Positions 23,790 through 31,915 of a stretch of DNA of 34,335 bases are shown here, piece by piece. How positions within the stretch are numbered: position 1 is the first letter of the stretch; the number at the start of each line of letters is the position of its first letter. The notes beneath the pieces were generated by a model, which was not told where the DNA came from, did no database searches, and worked only from the letters and a program-made list of their open reading frames with translations. The translations under genes and the position numbers were made by a program. The DNA is taken from NCBI GenBank assembly GCA_943357285.1, contig CALRGJ010000012.1:1-34335 (forward strand). Direction: 5' to 3'. The DNA comes from Candidatus Peribacteria bacterium. GTDB lineage: Bacteria; Patescibacteriota; Gracilibacteria; UBA1369; LOWO2-01-FULL-3.

Positions 23790-23817
23790 ATTTTAACAAA
23801 AAATCTTCTTAGGTCAA
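23790..23817 (-). promoter_or_regulatory. promoter of the 64-aa gene
   Basis: On the minus strand: TTGACC (23812-23817), 16-nt spacer, TAAAAT (23790-23795) with extended TG (TGTTAAAAT). It starts just 12 nt after the tRNA-Arg CCA end. The predicted leader is about 27-30 nt, AT-rich, without a Shine-Dalgarno. Confidence 0.7.
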
Positions 23818-23829
23818 GAGGATGTAAGA

Positions 23830-23906
23830 TGGTGCACCCGACAGGGGTCGAACCTGTAACCCTCAGTTCCGAAGACTGATGCTCTATCCAGTTGAGCTAC
23901 GGGTGC
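23830..23906 (-). tRNA. tRNA-Arg (anticodon TCG)
   Basis: A complete cloverleaf on the minus strand. The acceptor stem is GCACCCG/CGGGTGC, the D-arm is GCTC...GAGC, and the anticodon stem is TCAGT/ACTGA with loop CTTCGGA, placing TCG at positions 34-36. The T-arm is ACAGG-TTCGACC-CCTGT. Discriminator A is at 23833, and CCA is encoded (23830-23832). It should read CGA and other CGN codons by wobble. It lies 17 nt downstream of the secDF terminator. Confidence 0.97.
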
Positions 23907-23922
23907 AAATTAATTTCAATTT

Positions 23923-23951
23923 AAAAGGCGACACTTGTGGTGTCGCCTTTT
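23923..23951 (-). terminator. intrinsic terminator after secDF
   Basis: AAAAGGCGACAC and GTGTCGCCTTTT form a perfect 12-bp stem with a 5-nt loop and a T-run on the minus strand. It begins 6 nt after the secDF stop codon. Confidence 0.93.
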
Positions 23952-23957
23952 ATCAAT

Positions 23958-26900
23958 CTATTTCTTTAGCTTTTTATCACTCCAATAAACGATAAGTGGA
24001 GCAGCGATGAAAATTGATGTATAAGCTGCGATAACTACGCCGAGCATAAGAGCCAATACGAAGTAGAATATTGAAGCATGTCCGAAGATCAAAATTGCTA
24101 ACATTGTTAAGGCGATTGAGATAGATGTGTTGATTGATCTAGCTAAAGTCTCATTAAGAGCTTTGTTGGCTATTTCCTTTATATTATCTAGAGAATTATT
24201 TGTAAGTGTTTCTCTGAGACGATCGAAGATTACGATTCTGTCATTCACTGAGTAACCGAATAATGTAAGCATAGCTGTCGCAAAGAGAGCATCGATTTCC
24301 ACATCAAAGAATTTACCAAGGATAGCGAAGATACCCATAATTATTACTACATCGTGGATAAGAGTAACGATAGCACTTGCACCAAAACGCCATGGATTAA
24401 CTTCTTTTGGAATTTTGCGGAAAGCGAAGTAGAGATAAATAACGATCATTACGATAGAAATAAATCCTGCAAGCATTGCCTTACTAAGTAATGTTGCTCC
24501 AATTGTTGCTCCAATAGTAGTAAAACGAGTTTCACTAAATGCTGGAACTTTTGATTTAAGTGTTGCTATTAATTGATCGTGATTGCTTGGGGATAGATAG
24601 TTTGTTTTAATGATGAATTCGTCTTTGCCTGAAGTGATAATATTCACTGAGGTAAGGCTAAATTTCTCCTCATCTGGGGACTGAATTACTTTGTCTTTTG
24701 TTGTGCTTGCAGGAACGCTTTCAACAGGTTTTTCTTCTGTGATTGCTGGTTTGTTGTTAATTTCAACACTGCTTTCATCTAGGGCTTTAGCAAGCTGCTC
24801 TTTATTAACAGTTTCATTGAATTTAAGAGCTAGTAATGAACCACCCTTGAAATCAATACCAAGATTTAGTCCAAAAACAAAGATTGCTAGAATCGCTGCT
24901 GTAAATGTAGCAGCAGAAGCTGTGAACCAGATTTTGCTCTTGCCGATAAAGTCGAAAGATAGTTCTTTTTTCTTTTCAGAAACTCCGAGTAATTTTAGGT
25001 TTTCTGCGTATTTTGTACGTGCAATACCTTGTAAAAGAATCTTTGTAATAGTGATAGCTGTGAACATTGATACTAGGATACCTGCAGCAAGATTGAATGC
25101 GAATCCTCTAATGATTGAGCTACCAAAGTAAAATAAGATTCCAGCTGTAATCAATGATGAGAAGTTTGAATCTCTAATAGCGCTCCATGCTCTATTGAAT
25201 CCAATTTCAATGGCTGTATTGAGTTTATTTCCTGCTCTTAATTCTTCCTTAATTCTTTCGAAAATAAGAACGTTTGCATCTACTGCCATACCGAAGGAAA
25301 TGATCATACCGGCAATACCAGCGAGAGTTAGAACTACTCCACTGTTCAAGAGGAAGGTAATGAAGAAGAATCCTAAACAGCTTAATACAAATGAAAGTAG
25401 TTTTTCCCAACCAGGTTCGCTACCATTAATGATTTTCCAAATAATGAATCCAAAAACTCCGAGAGAAATTAATAGTGCTAATCCTAAGCTTAGGTGAGCT
25501 TTAATTAAGAATAATAGAAGTGCTCCGTAAAGAATCAAACTTCCGCTAGCCGCCAAACCTGGTAGGCGATAGTAAGCAACCATAAAAATCATAACTAAGA
25601 GTACACCAATGAAACCAGCCATAAGACTTTGGTTCAATGCACCTTGTCCTAATGATGCACCAAGAGTGTATTCACCTGTGAGAACGATTGGTGCTGGAAT
25701 TGCTCCTGTGTTTAGATCTCTTGCTAGATTCTTAGCTTCTTCACTGCTGAAGTTGCCAGAGATTTGAGCTTTACCTCCTGAGATTTTCTCATTTACTCTT
25801 GGGCTAGAAATCATTTCTCCACCTACGAAAATTGCAATAGGTTTACCAACATTTTTTGATGTAAGTTCTTCAAACATTTTTGCTCCTTCGTCGTCGAATT
25901 GAATGTTTACGTATGGTTGGAAGAAGTTGTCTACCTGTACGTCAGCGTGCATAAAATGTTTACCGTTCAACCCTGTATCAGCCCATTCATTTGGTTTTGT
26001 TGAATAGCTCAAAGTTTCGTATTTGTACTTCTGTTGTTTTACGTTGCTTTGAACTGAATTTGCTTTGATAAGGTTGTAACCGTTCTGAGTCTTTACGATG
26101 TCGCTGATGTCTCCGTCTTTTGCGAGTCCAAGAGCAGCTTTTTCAAAATCATATGGGTATGATCCATTTCCTGTAATTGCGCTTTCAAGTTTTCCTCCAT
26201 TTGCAGCGCTGTCTGAATCGTCAGAATATTTCTTTGCTAGGTCTTCAAACTTTTCTCCGTTGTTTAATTTTTCTTTAACTTCTTTTGCTAATTTGTAAGC
26301 TTCGTCTTCGTTTCTAGTTACAGTAGCATTTGCTTTATCAGCACCTTTGTAAGCGATAACGATACGGCTTACCTCTACTTGTTTTTGGTCTTTAACTTCT
26401 TCTTTTATATCTACTAACTTAATGATGTTTAAGCTTGTGTCTTGTACTGCTTGACCTGTTGAGTCTAGAGCAAAAGTGCCACTTGATTCGATAAGGTCTT
26501 TTGTAACTTCTCCTACCTTCATCTTGCTAAGAGCGTCTTTTAGGTAAGCTGGAAGGTCTGAAGCAAAAGCATAGTCAGGTTTTGCATATTTGATCTTGTC
26601 AGCAGCTGATTGAGATTCTTCTTGAGCTATAACTGAGAAATCTGCACCTTTGTTTATTTTCTCTTGAGCGGATTGAGCACCTGCTGTTATTTTTTCTTTT
26701 TCTTGAGGATCGAGCTGAGTTTTCTGTTCTTTGAATTCAAGCTGAATAGTTTTACCTACAGCTTCTTTAGCTTTTTCAATACTAACTTCTTTCTTTTCGT
26801 CGTCTGTAATGTCAGCTAATAGCTTATCTTTACCAATATATTTAGTTACATCAGATTGTTCTATAGTGGCATTGTTTGCCAATTCTACTATAATATGTGC

Positions 26901-27212
26901 TTCTTCGCTGATAGTAGAATTATAGATATTTGGTTCTTCTACTCCCAATCCATTTACACGTTTTGTAATAACTTCTTGAACACCCTCTACGATGCTTTCG
27001 CGATCTTTTTCAGGAACATCACGTAGATCTATTTTGTAGTCCAATTGTGAGCCTCCTTGAAGATCAAGTCCTAAGTTAATCTTTGCTTTTAGAATAGCCT
27101 CAGGAGTGAAAGGCACGATTTTTTGTTGGATGTTACTTGGTAAATCAAAAAAGCCAAGGAACAATGTGACTATTAGGATTGCCAGCAATTTTCTTGTGAG
27201 ATGTTTTTTCAT
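23958..27212 (-). CDS. secDF: SecD-SecF fusion with tandem parvulin-like domains inserted in SecD
   Basis: A membrane protein of 1,084 residues that uses the ion gradient to help pull exported proteins through SecYEG. SecD part: N-terminal TM (about 8-24), LGLDLQGGSQLDY (47-59), P1 start (to about 162), P1 end (about 410-515) and a TM block from about 520 (AGFIGVLLVMIFMVAYY), including GMAVDANVLIFERIKEE. SecF part: TM near 760, LGIDFKGGSLLALKF, then a TM block with GYSVNDRIVIFDRLRE. Between about 163 and 395 a foreign segment interrupts P1. Residues about 278-388 read as a parvulin rotamase (FEDLAKKYSDDSDSAANGGKL, DFEKAALGLAKDGDIS, VKTQNGYNLIKA), and about 172-270 as a degenerate copy (KINKGADFSVIAQE, LSKMKVGEVTK). 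The usual active-site histidines are Arg283 (VSRIVI) and Asn380 (GYNLIK), so isomerase activity is doubtful. TATAAC lies 6 nt before the ATG. The gene follows the cupin after 23 nt. Confidence 0.93.
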   Translation of the reverse strand: MKKHLTRKLLAILIVTLFLGFFDLPSNIQQKIVPFTPEAILKAKINLGLDLQGGSQLDYKIDLRDVPEKDRESIVEGVQEVITKRVNGLGVEEPNIYNSTISEEAHIIVELANNATIEQSDVTKYIGKDKLLADITDDEKKEVSIEKAKEAVGKTIQLEFKEQKTQLDPQEKEKITAGAQSAQEKINKGADFSVIAQEESQSAADKIKYAKPDYAFASDLPAYLKDALSKMKVGEVTKDLIESSGTFALDSTGQAVQDTSLNIIKLVDIKEEVKDQKQVEVSRIVIAYKGADKANATVTRNEDEAYKLAKEVKEKLNNGEKFEDLAKKYSDDSDSAANGGKLESAITGNGSYPYDFEKAALGLAKDGDISDIVKTQNGYNLIKANSVQSNVKQQKYKYETLSYSTKPNEWADTGLNGKHFMHADVQVDNFFQPYVNIQFDDEGAKMFEELTSKNVGKPIAIFVGGEMISSPRVNEKISGGKAQISGNFSSEEAKNLARDLNTGAIPAPIVLTGEYTLGASLGQGALNQSLMAGFIGVLLVMIFMVAYYRLPGLAASGSLILYGALLLFLIKAHLSLGLALLISLGVFGFIIWKIINGSEPGWEKLLSFVLSCLGFFFITFLLNSGVVLTLAGIAGMIISFGMAVDANVLIFERIKEELRAGNKLNTAIEIGFNRAWSAIRDSNFSSLITAGILFYFGSSIIRGFAFNLAAGILVSMFTAITITKILLQGIARTKYAENLKLLGVSEKKKELSFDFIGKSKIWFTASAATFTAAILAIFVFGLNLGIDFKGGSLLALKFNETVNKEQLAKALDESSVEINNKPAITEEKPVESVPASTTKDKVIQSPDEEKFSLTSVNIITSGKDEFIIKTNYLSPSNHDQLIATLKSKVPAFSETRFTTIGATIGATLLSKAMLAGFISIVMIVIYLYFAFRKIPKEVNPWRFGASAIVTLIHDVVIIMGIFAILGKFFDVEIDALFATAMLTLFGYSVNDRIVIFDRLRETLTNNSLDNIKEIANKALNETLARSINTSISIALTMLAILIFGHASIFYFVLALMLGVVIAAYTSIFIAAPLIVYWSDKKLKK

Positions 27213-27218
27213 AATAGA

Positions 27219-27224
27219 GTTATA
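27219..27224 (-). promoter_or_regulatory. possible leaderless -10 box of secDF
   Basis: TATAAC on the minus strand ends exactly 6 nt before the secDF ATG. No convincing -35 is visible 16-18 nt upstream; an overlapping TATAAT lies 5 nt further upstream. secDF may also be read through from the cupin gene. Confidence 0.35.
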
Positions 27225-27235
27225 TTATAGATATT

Positions 27236-27649
27236 TTAGGATATGTTATTTCTTTTATTCAGTTCTTGATCTAAGGCTTCATTGTTGCCTTTACCACTTC
27301 TTCCGTAGTCGTCGTGCAATTTTACGACATCTTCTAGATCCGGAGTGGATACTTCAAAGACCTCTGCATCTTCTAAGGCCTCTAAGCGGTGGATAGTATA
27401 TGGAGTCACGTCTATTTTGTCACCTTGATTTAGGATTTTCTCTTGCAGGTTCGATTGGTCTGTGCCGTAAGTGAGTTTTACACTTCCTTTATATATATAC
27501 TGTGTTTCAAGCTTTTTTTCGTGATATTGGAGGCTGTAACGATGACCCTTTTTAATCTGAAGGATTTTTCCGGCATATTTGTCGGTGTGGGCGAACCAGA
27601 TCTCTTGGCCCCATGGTTTTGGCTTAATTTCCAATTTATGTTCTTGCAT
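27236..27649 (-). CDS. mannose-6-phosphate isomerase type II-like cupin
   Basis: A 137-residue cupin of the kind that forms the C-terminal half of bifunctional ManC/AlgA enzymes. It carries PKPWGQEIWFAHTDKYAGKI (11-30), then KKGHRYSLQYHEKKLETQYI (cupin motif 1, with the metal-ligand histidines and Glu) and GDKIDVTPYTIHRLEALED (motif 2 with His). The likely reaction is fructose-6-phosphate to mannose-6-phosphate, supplying ManC through a phosphomannomutase. It lies 72 nt downstream of manC with its own possible promoter, so the two halves of the usual fusion are separate genes here. It could alternatively act on another sugar phosphate. The C-terminal tail (after about residue 115) is charged and variable. 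Confidence 0.8.
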   Translation of the reverse strand: MQEHKLEIKPKPWGQEIWFAHTDKYAGKILQIKKGHRYSLQYHEKKLETQYIYKGSVKLTYGTDQSNLQEKILNQGDKIDVTPYTIHRLEALEDAEVFEVSTPDLEDVVKLHDDYGRSGKGNNEALDQELNKRNNIS

Positions 27650-27675
27650 GATAAATGAGTAAATTTTTCTGGGGT

Positions 27676-27704
27676 ACTATAGTGGAAAAAGGTTTTTTTT
27701 GAAA
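27676..27704 (-). promoter_or_regulatory. possible promoter of the cupin gene
   Basis: On the minus strand: TTTCAA (27699-27704), 17-nt spacer, TATAGT (27676-27681). The predicted leader is about 20 nt. It would allow cupin-secDF transcription independent of manC. Confidence 0.5.
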
Positions 27705-27721
27705 GAGCTAAACAGATTCGG

Positions 27722-28759
27722 TTATTTGTTGAGGTCTTTTACGCGTTTGCTGTCCTCTTTGTTGCAGACCAATAAGCCATTTGGGCTATCAATGATTACG
27801 GTGTCAGTGAGGCTGATGCCTGCCACTGCTTCATTGTTGTCGGCATAGATGAGACAGCCCGAGCAGCCGATGAGGTTGGTTTGGCCGCGAGTGATGTTTT
27901 CTTCTTTGGATTTAGCTAGTTCTTCCCAGATTGCTTTGAAGCTACCTATATCGGACCAGCCTAGGTCTCCTTTGATAATTCTTACAATGGAGGGGTCAAT
28001 TTTCTCCATGATAGCGTAATCTAGAGAGTTTTTTTCAAGGGTTTCGTATAATGTCTTGGTTGATTCCGAAATTTCTCCTGTAGAAGTTACCATTTCTTGA
28101 AGCTTTGAGTATGTTTCCGGTTGGTATTTCTGGTAATATTCCAGAATTGTATCTGCTTTCCAGACATAAAGACCTGTATTCCATAGGTAATTACCGGCTT
28201 CCAGAAATTTCTTAGCAGTCTCGAGGTCTGGTTTTTCCTTGAAGCAGTCTAATTGAAAAATTTCCGTGTCGTCTATGTTTTCAACAACAGGGCCTAGCTT
28301 AACGTAGCCATAATTGATGTTTGGTTCGGTGGCTTCAACTTCGATAATATTGAGCGTATTTTTTTCTAAAGCGAGTTTTTCAGCAAGTTTTAATTTTGAT
28401 TGGAATTCAGCTTTGTTTTTAATTAAGTGATCAGCATAAATAATAGCCATGACTTCTCCGGGATGCCTTTTTGCTATGATTGTTGAGGCGAAACCGATGC
28501 ATGGAGCTGTGTCTCGTAGAGCTGGTTCAATGATGAGATTTTTTTCCGGAATGGTAGGGCAAAGGTCTTTTACTAATCCTAAATGTTTTTCATTGATTGC
28601 AATGTATATATCTTCGGGCTTTAGAAAATCCAGTCTTTCAACTGTTTCTTCGATCATAGTTTTTTCAGAAACCAATTTCTGAAATTGCTTTGGTCTTTCT
28701 GGTGTGGATAGAGGCCAAAGTCTCGTTCCACCACCGCCTGCGAGTATTACTGCTTTCAT
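27722..28759 (-). CDS. manC: mannose-1-phosphate guanylyltransferase
   Basis: Makes GDP-mannose from mannose-1-phosphate and GTP, the donor for mannose or derived sugars in surface glycans. The 345-residue protein begins with the nucleotidyltransferase signature VILAGGGGTRLWPLS (4-18) followed by RPKQFQKL. It continues with EPALRDTAPCIG, IYADHLI (metal-binding Asp), FKEKPD, YLWNTGLYVW and DLGWSDIGSF. The C-terminal isomerase cupin of bifunctional ManC is absent and is encoded by the next gene. An extended -10 (TGTTACAAT) lies 8 nt before the ATG. It is divergent from gpmA. Confidence 0.93.
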   Translation of the reverse strand: MKAVILAGGGGTRLWPLSTPERPKQFQKLVSEKTMIEETVERLDFLKPEDIYIAINEKHLGLVKDLCPTIPEKNLIIEPALRDTAPCIGFASTIIAKRHPGEVMAIIYADHLIKNKAEFQSKLKLAEKLALEKNTLNIIEVEATEPNINYGYVKLGPVVENIDDTEIFQLDCFKEKPDLETAKKFLEAGNYLWNTGLYVWKADTILEYYQKYQPETYSKLQEMVTSTGEISESTKTLYETLEKNSLDYAIMEKIDPSIVRIIKGDLGWSDIGSFKAIWEELAKSKEENITRGQTNLIGCSGCLIYADNNEAVAGISLTDTVIIDSPNGLLVCNKEDSKRVKDLNK

Positions 28760-28767
28760 ATGATGGG

Positions 28768-28776
28768 ATTGTAACA
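28768..28776 (-). promoter_or_regulatory. manC extended -10 promoter
   Basis: TGTTACAAT on the minus strand (TACAAT at 28768-28773) ends 8 nt before the manC ATG. The -35 region is weak (TGGTTT at 17 nt). The transcript would have almost no leader. Confidence 0.45.
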
Positions 28777-28861
28777 GGAGTTTTTTTGAAAAACCAGACT
28801 AAGATTTTACTTTTTGTATTATTGAGAATATTTGCTATTTTTAAACAAATAATCAAAATCT

Positions 28862-29608
28862 ATGTATAAAATTGTTTTGCTGCGTCATGGAGAGAGTACT
28901 TGGAACAAGGAGAATCGTTTTACTGGATGGACGGACGTAGAGTTATCGGAGAAAGGTGTAAGTGAAGCTCATGAAGCTGGAAAACTTTTAAAAAAGGATG
29001 GTTATAATTTTGAATTGGTTTTTACGTCTGTATTAAAAAGAGCAATTGGTACTATGGAGATTGTACTTGATGAAATGGGTTTGCAAAATTTACCTGTGGT
29101 TAAATCTTGGCGTTTAAATGAAAGGCATTATGGTGCTTTGCAGGGTTTAAATAAAGCTGAGACTGCTGAGAAATATGGTGAGGAGCAGGTAAAGCTTTGG
29201 CGAAGAAGTTATGATACTCAGCCTCCTGCACTTACTAAGGATGATGAAAGATATCCAGGAAACGATCCTATGTATAAGGATTTAAGTGAAAAAGAATTAC
29301 CTTTGACTGAATGTTTAAAGGATACAGTTGAGAGATTTTTGCCTTATTGGGAAGAGGAAATTGCTCCTGAGGTAAAGAATGGAAAGAATGTCTTGGTTGT
29401 GGCTCATGGGAATAGTCTTAGGGCTTTAGTGAAATATTTGGACAATGTTTCGGACGAAGAAATTACCGGATTAAATATTCCGACTGGCATTCCTTTAGTC
29501 TATGAATTGGATGAGAATTTGAAACCAATTCGTCACTATTATTTAGGAGATCAAGAAAAGATTGCAGCTGCAGCTGTAGCTGTGGCAAATCAAAGTGCTA
29601 AGAAATAA
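28862..29608 (+). CDS. gpmA: 2,3-bisphosphoglycerate-dependent phosphoglycerate mutase
   Basis: Interconverts 3- and 2-phosphoglycerate in glycolysis. The 248-residue protein starts with [20 protein letters not shown] (6-25); His9 is the phosphorylated catalytic histidine. It continues with [31 protein letters not shown] (catalytic Glu) and the second histidine in [15 protein letters not shown]. Its length is that of the dimeric or tetrameric dPGM family. It is monocistronic, flanked by divergent manC and convergent prepilin peptidase. Its TAA stop directly abuts the opposite stop, with no space for a terminator. A possible promoter TTGTAT-16-TATTTT lies about 20 nt upstream. Confidence 0.96.
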   Translation: MYKIVLLRHGESTWNKENRFTGWTDVELSEKGVSEAHEAGKLLKKDGYNFELVFTSVLKRAIGTMEIVLDEMGLQNLPVVKSWRLNERHYGALQGLNKAETAEKYGEEQVKLWRRSYDTQPPALTKDDERYPGNDPMYKDLSEKELPLTECLKDTVERFLPYWEEEIAPEVKNGKNVLVVAHGNSLRALVKYLDNVSDEEITGLNIPTGIPLVYELDENLKPIRHYYLGDQEKIAAAAVAVANQSAKK

Positions 29609-30466
29609 TTACATCAATAGGGTATTGAAGTACCAATTGAGAATTTCTTGTCCAAAGAAGATGGCCGTGATTGCTCCGATTACTAAGAATGGCCCAAATG
29701 GAATTGTGCTTTTGTGATGCAGTTTTTTTGCAATGATAAGTATCACACTTACTAGTCCACCTATTAGGTAGGCAATTACTAATCCAAGTATGCCTACTAG
29801 CCAGCCTGAAAAGCTTCCCGTGGTCCAGCTTAGTAATATACCCATAAGTGCTCCGAGTCTTAAGTCTCCTCCTCCAATCCAAGTTCCTTTAGAAATTATG
29901 TATTGTAGAAAAAAGAAAAGAAAAATTATACCTCCTCCTATGAGCATATCGACTCCTGTTTGCATTATTGGACTGAAGGAAATGATGCCGGCGATTGCGA
30001 TGAAAATTGCAGGAATTGATAATTGGTCCGGAATTTCTTTATGCATTAAGTCAAAGAAGAATATGGCAATTAAGAAGCTAAATTCGACTAAGTAGAAAGA
30101 TAGTGTTGCTAGTATCGTCAAATCAATGCTGTAATTTAAAAATTCCGGATTGATAATTGAAGGTGTTGCAATTAAGAAGTTCCAGTGAAGGAAGCTGACT
30201 AAGAAAAGTGCTCCTGTTAAAATTTCTAATAGAAAATAATGAACGGAGATTCTTTTATTACAATATGCACATTTTCCACGAAGGAAAATCCAGCTAAAAA
30301 TAGGAACAAGGTGTCTCCATTTTAATTTTTTCTTGCAAGCTGGGCACATAGAATGACCGTTGATTATGCCTTTCTTTTTGGCTTGTAAGCGATAAATTAC
30401 AACACTGATAAAGCTTCCTATAGCAGAGCCGAGGATGAATATTATTGCTGAAACAAGGAGTTGCAT
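29609..30466 (-). CDS. pilD: type IV prepilin peptidase / N-methyltransferase (PilD-like)
   Basis: An inner-membrane aspartic protease that cleaves type IV pilin-like leader peptides and methylates the new N-terminus. The 285-residue protein has the complete bifunctional layout. After a first TM (about 3-25) comes the N-terminal methylase domain with four zinc cysteines (CPAC 41-44 and CAYC 66-69). The two catalytic aspartates are Asp139 in FFFDLMHKEIPDQLS and Asp201 in IGGGDLRLGALMG. About eight hydrophobic segments are visible. It is the last gene in pyk-ruvC-TPR-pilD, 21 nt after the TPR gene. It implies type IV pili or related pseudopili in this organism; the structural genes are not in the window. 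Confidence 0.93.
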   Translation of the reverse strand: MQLLVSAIIFILGSAIGSFISVVIYRLQAKKKGIINGHSMCPACKKKLKWRHLVPIFSWIFLRGKCAYCNKRISVHYFLLEILTGALFLVSFLHWNFLIATPSIINPEFLNYSIDLTILATLSFYLVEFSFLIAIFFFDLMHKEIPDQLSIPAIFIAIAGIISFSPIMQTGVDMLIGGGIIFLFFFLQYIISKGTWIGGGDLRLGALMGILLSWTTGSFSGWLVGILGLVIAYLIGGLVSVILIIAKKLHHKSTIPFGPFLVIGAITAIFFGQEILNWYFNTLLM

Positions 30467-30487
30467 AGGTTGAGGGTTAATATTTTA

Positions 30488-31909
30488 TTAACGGGTTATT
30501 AGGCCGTTTTGATTTAGAGAGTTGTAGCGAGTTGCTGCGAGCTTACTGATAGAATTTCCGCGACCAAGTGTGTAGGCTTTTTTATAATAGGTTTTTGCTT
30601 GACTGCTGTCTCCGGATTTTTCTGAGAGCCAACCGTAGTTTAAATTTGCAGCATCCAGAGTTGGTTGCATGGAAAGAGCAATATCTAGGTTCTTTTTTGC
30701 ATCGTCAAAGTTGCCAAGAGCGGTATATGACCATCCAAGTAAATTGTAGCTCATGGCTTCGTTTGGATGTGTTTCAAACGCTTTCTGGCTTAGCATTAAA
30801 GCTGTATCTGGTTTGTCGAGATGTTCTATGTTTATCCAAACTGTACGGACAAAAATGTCTAAATTTTTTGGATTTTGACTTACAACTTTTTCATATCTGT
30901 CAGAAGATTTTTGATAATCTTTTTTGAGTAAGTATAGGTCTCCGAGCTTGAGGTTTATCTGGTCTTTTGGCTCGTAGCCTTGTTTGTCAGCTTTTTCGAT
31001 ATAGTAAATTGCTTTATCTAAATCATCTTTTGCAAAGTATGCAAGTCCTAGATAAAAGAGTGTTTCAGGTTTTTCTGGTGTAAGATCTTTTGCTTGAAGA
31101 AGAGCATCTACGGCATCGTTAGGTTTGTTGATGTTGAGGTAAGCATAGCCGAGGACTATCCAGGCATCTCGATAATTATTTTTAGTATTAAGAATGTCAT
31201 ATAGAAGTGGAATGGCAGCCTGATATTCATTTGTACTAGTCATAGCTTTGGCTAAAAGAAGTTCGAGATAGGTATTTTCCGATCCTTTATAGTATGAGAA
31301 ATTTTGATATGCATCGAGAAATTTCTGGTTATTTTCTAGAAGTGATTGTTCGGGTTTTGGTTCTAGCTTTGCGATGTCTTGGAATATTGTTTTTGCTCCA
31401 TCAAAGTTTTTATAGAGAATTGCGATGATGCCTTTGTAGTATTGGGCGCGAGGGTTTTTGTCATCAAGATTCCAGATGATTTTTTTAGCATTCTCTATTT
31501 GTCGCATGCTTAGGTAGGTGCGCGCCAGGGCTACGTTTACATCTATGGAATTTGGGGCCAATTTAATTGCTTGAGTGAAAATATCACGGGCTTCGTCTGT
31601 TTGATTGTTTTTTAAATAGGTGTCGCCAAGTTTTAGAATTAAATCTATTGCTTCCGGTTTTGCCTCGAGTGCTTTTTGATAATTGGCTATAGCGTTTTCC
31701 AGATCATCTTTGTTTAAAAAGTCATCTCCGGTTTTTTCATAATTTCCATTTGAAGAGATAGCTTTTCCGCGTGAAATTTTTGTGTCTAAAGTTGTTGTTA
31801 CCGGTAATTGATTTTCAAGCTGATAGGATTCAGGTTTTGTGAAATGGAAAGTAATTAAAACAATTGAGGTGATAATAACTATCCATAATGTAGCCAGAAA
31901 TTTTCTCAT
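30488..31909 (-). CDS. membrane-anchored TPR protein
   Basis: A 473-residue protein with one N-terminal membrane segment (about 5-24) and an extracytoplasmic or cytoplasmic array of tetratricopeptide repeats. About ten TPR units are visible from residue 60 to the C-terminus: for example ENAIANYQKALEAKPEAIDL, DIFTQAIKLAPNSIDV, DAWIVLGYAYLNINKPNDAV, KPETLFYLGLAYFAKDDLDK and AMSYNLLGWSYTALGNFDDA. TPR arrays are protein-binding scaffolds. No enzymatic domain is present. It lies between ruvC (6 nt) and pilD (21 nt); its partner could be the pilus system, by analogy with pilus-assembly TPR proteins such as PilF, but that is inference. Confidence 0.85.
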   Translation of the reverse strand: MRKFLATLWIVIITSIVLITFHFTKPESYQLENQLPVTTTLDTKISRGKAISSNGNYEKTGDDFLNKDDLENAIANYQKALEAKPEAIDLILKLGDTYLKNNQTDEARDIFTQAIKLAPNSIDVNVALARTYLSMRQIENAKKIIWNLDDKNPRAQYYKGIIAILYKNFDGAKTIFQDIAKLEPKPEQSLLENNQKFLDAYQNFSYYKGSENTYLELLLAKAMTSTNEYQAAIPLLYDILNTKNNYRDAWIVLGYAYLNINKPNDAVDALLQAKDLTPEKPETLFYLGLAYFAKDDLDKAIYYIEKADKQGYEPKDQINLKLGDLYLLKKDYQKSSDRYEKVVSQNPKNLDIFVRTVWINIEHLDKPDTALMLSQKAFETHPNEAMSYNLLGWSYTALGNFDDAKKNLDIALSMQPTLDAANLNYGWLSEKSGDSSQAKTYYKKAYTLGRGNSISKLAATRYNSLNQNGLITR

Positions 31910-31915
31910 ATTTTT

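Noticed and set aside
29598-29882. Minus-strand 94-codon frame beside gpmA and within pilD
   Set aside because: Out of frame with the clear prepilin peptidase; no motifs.
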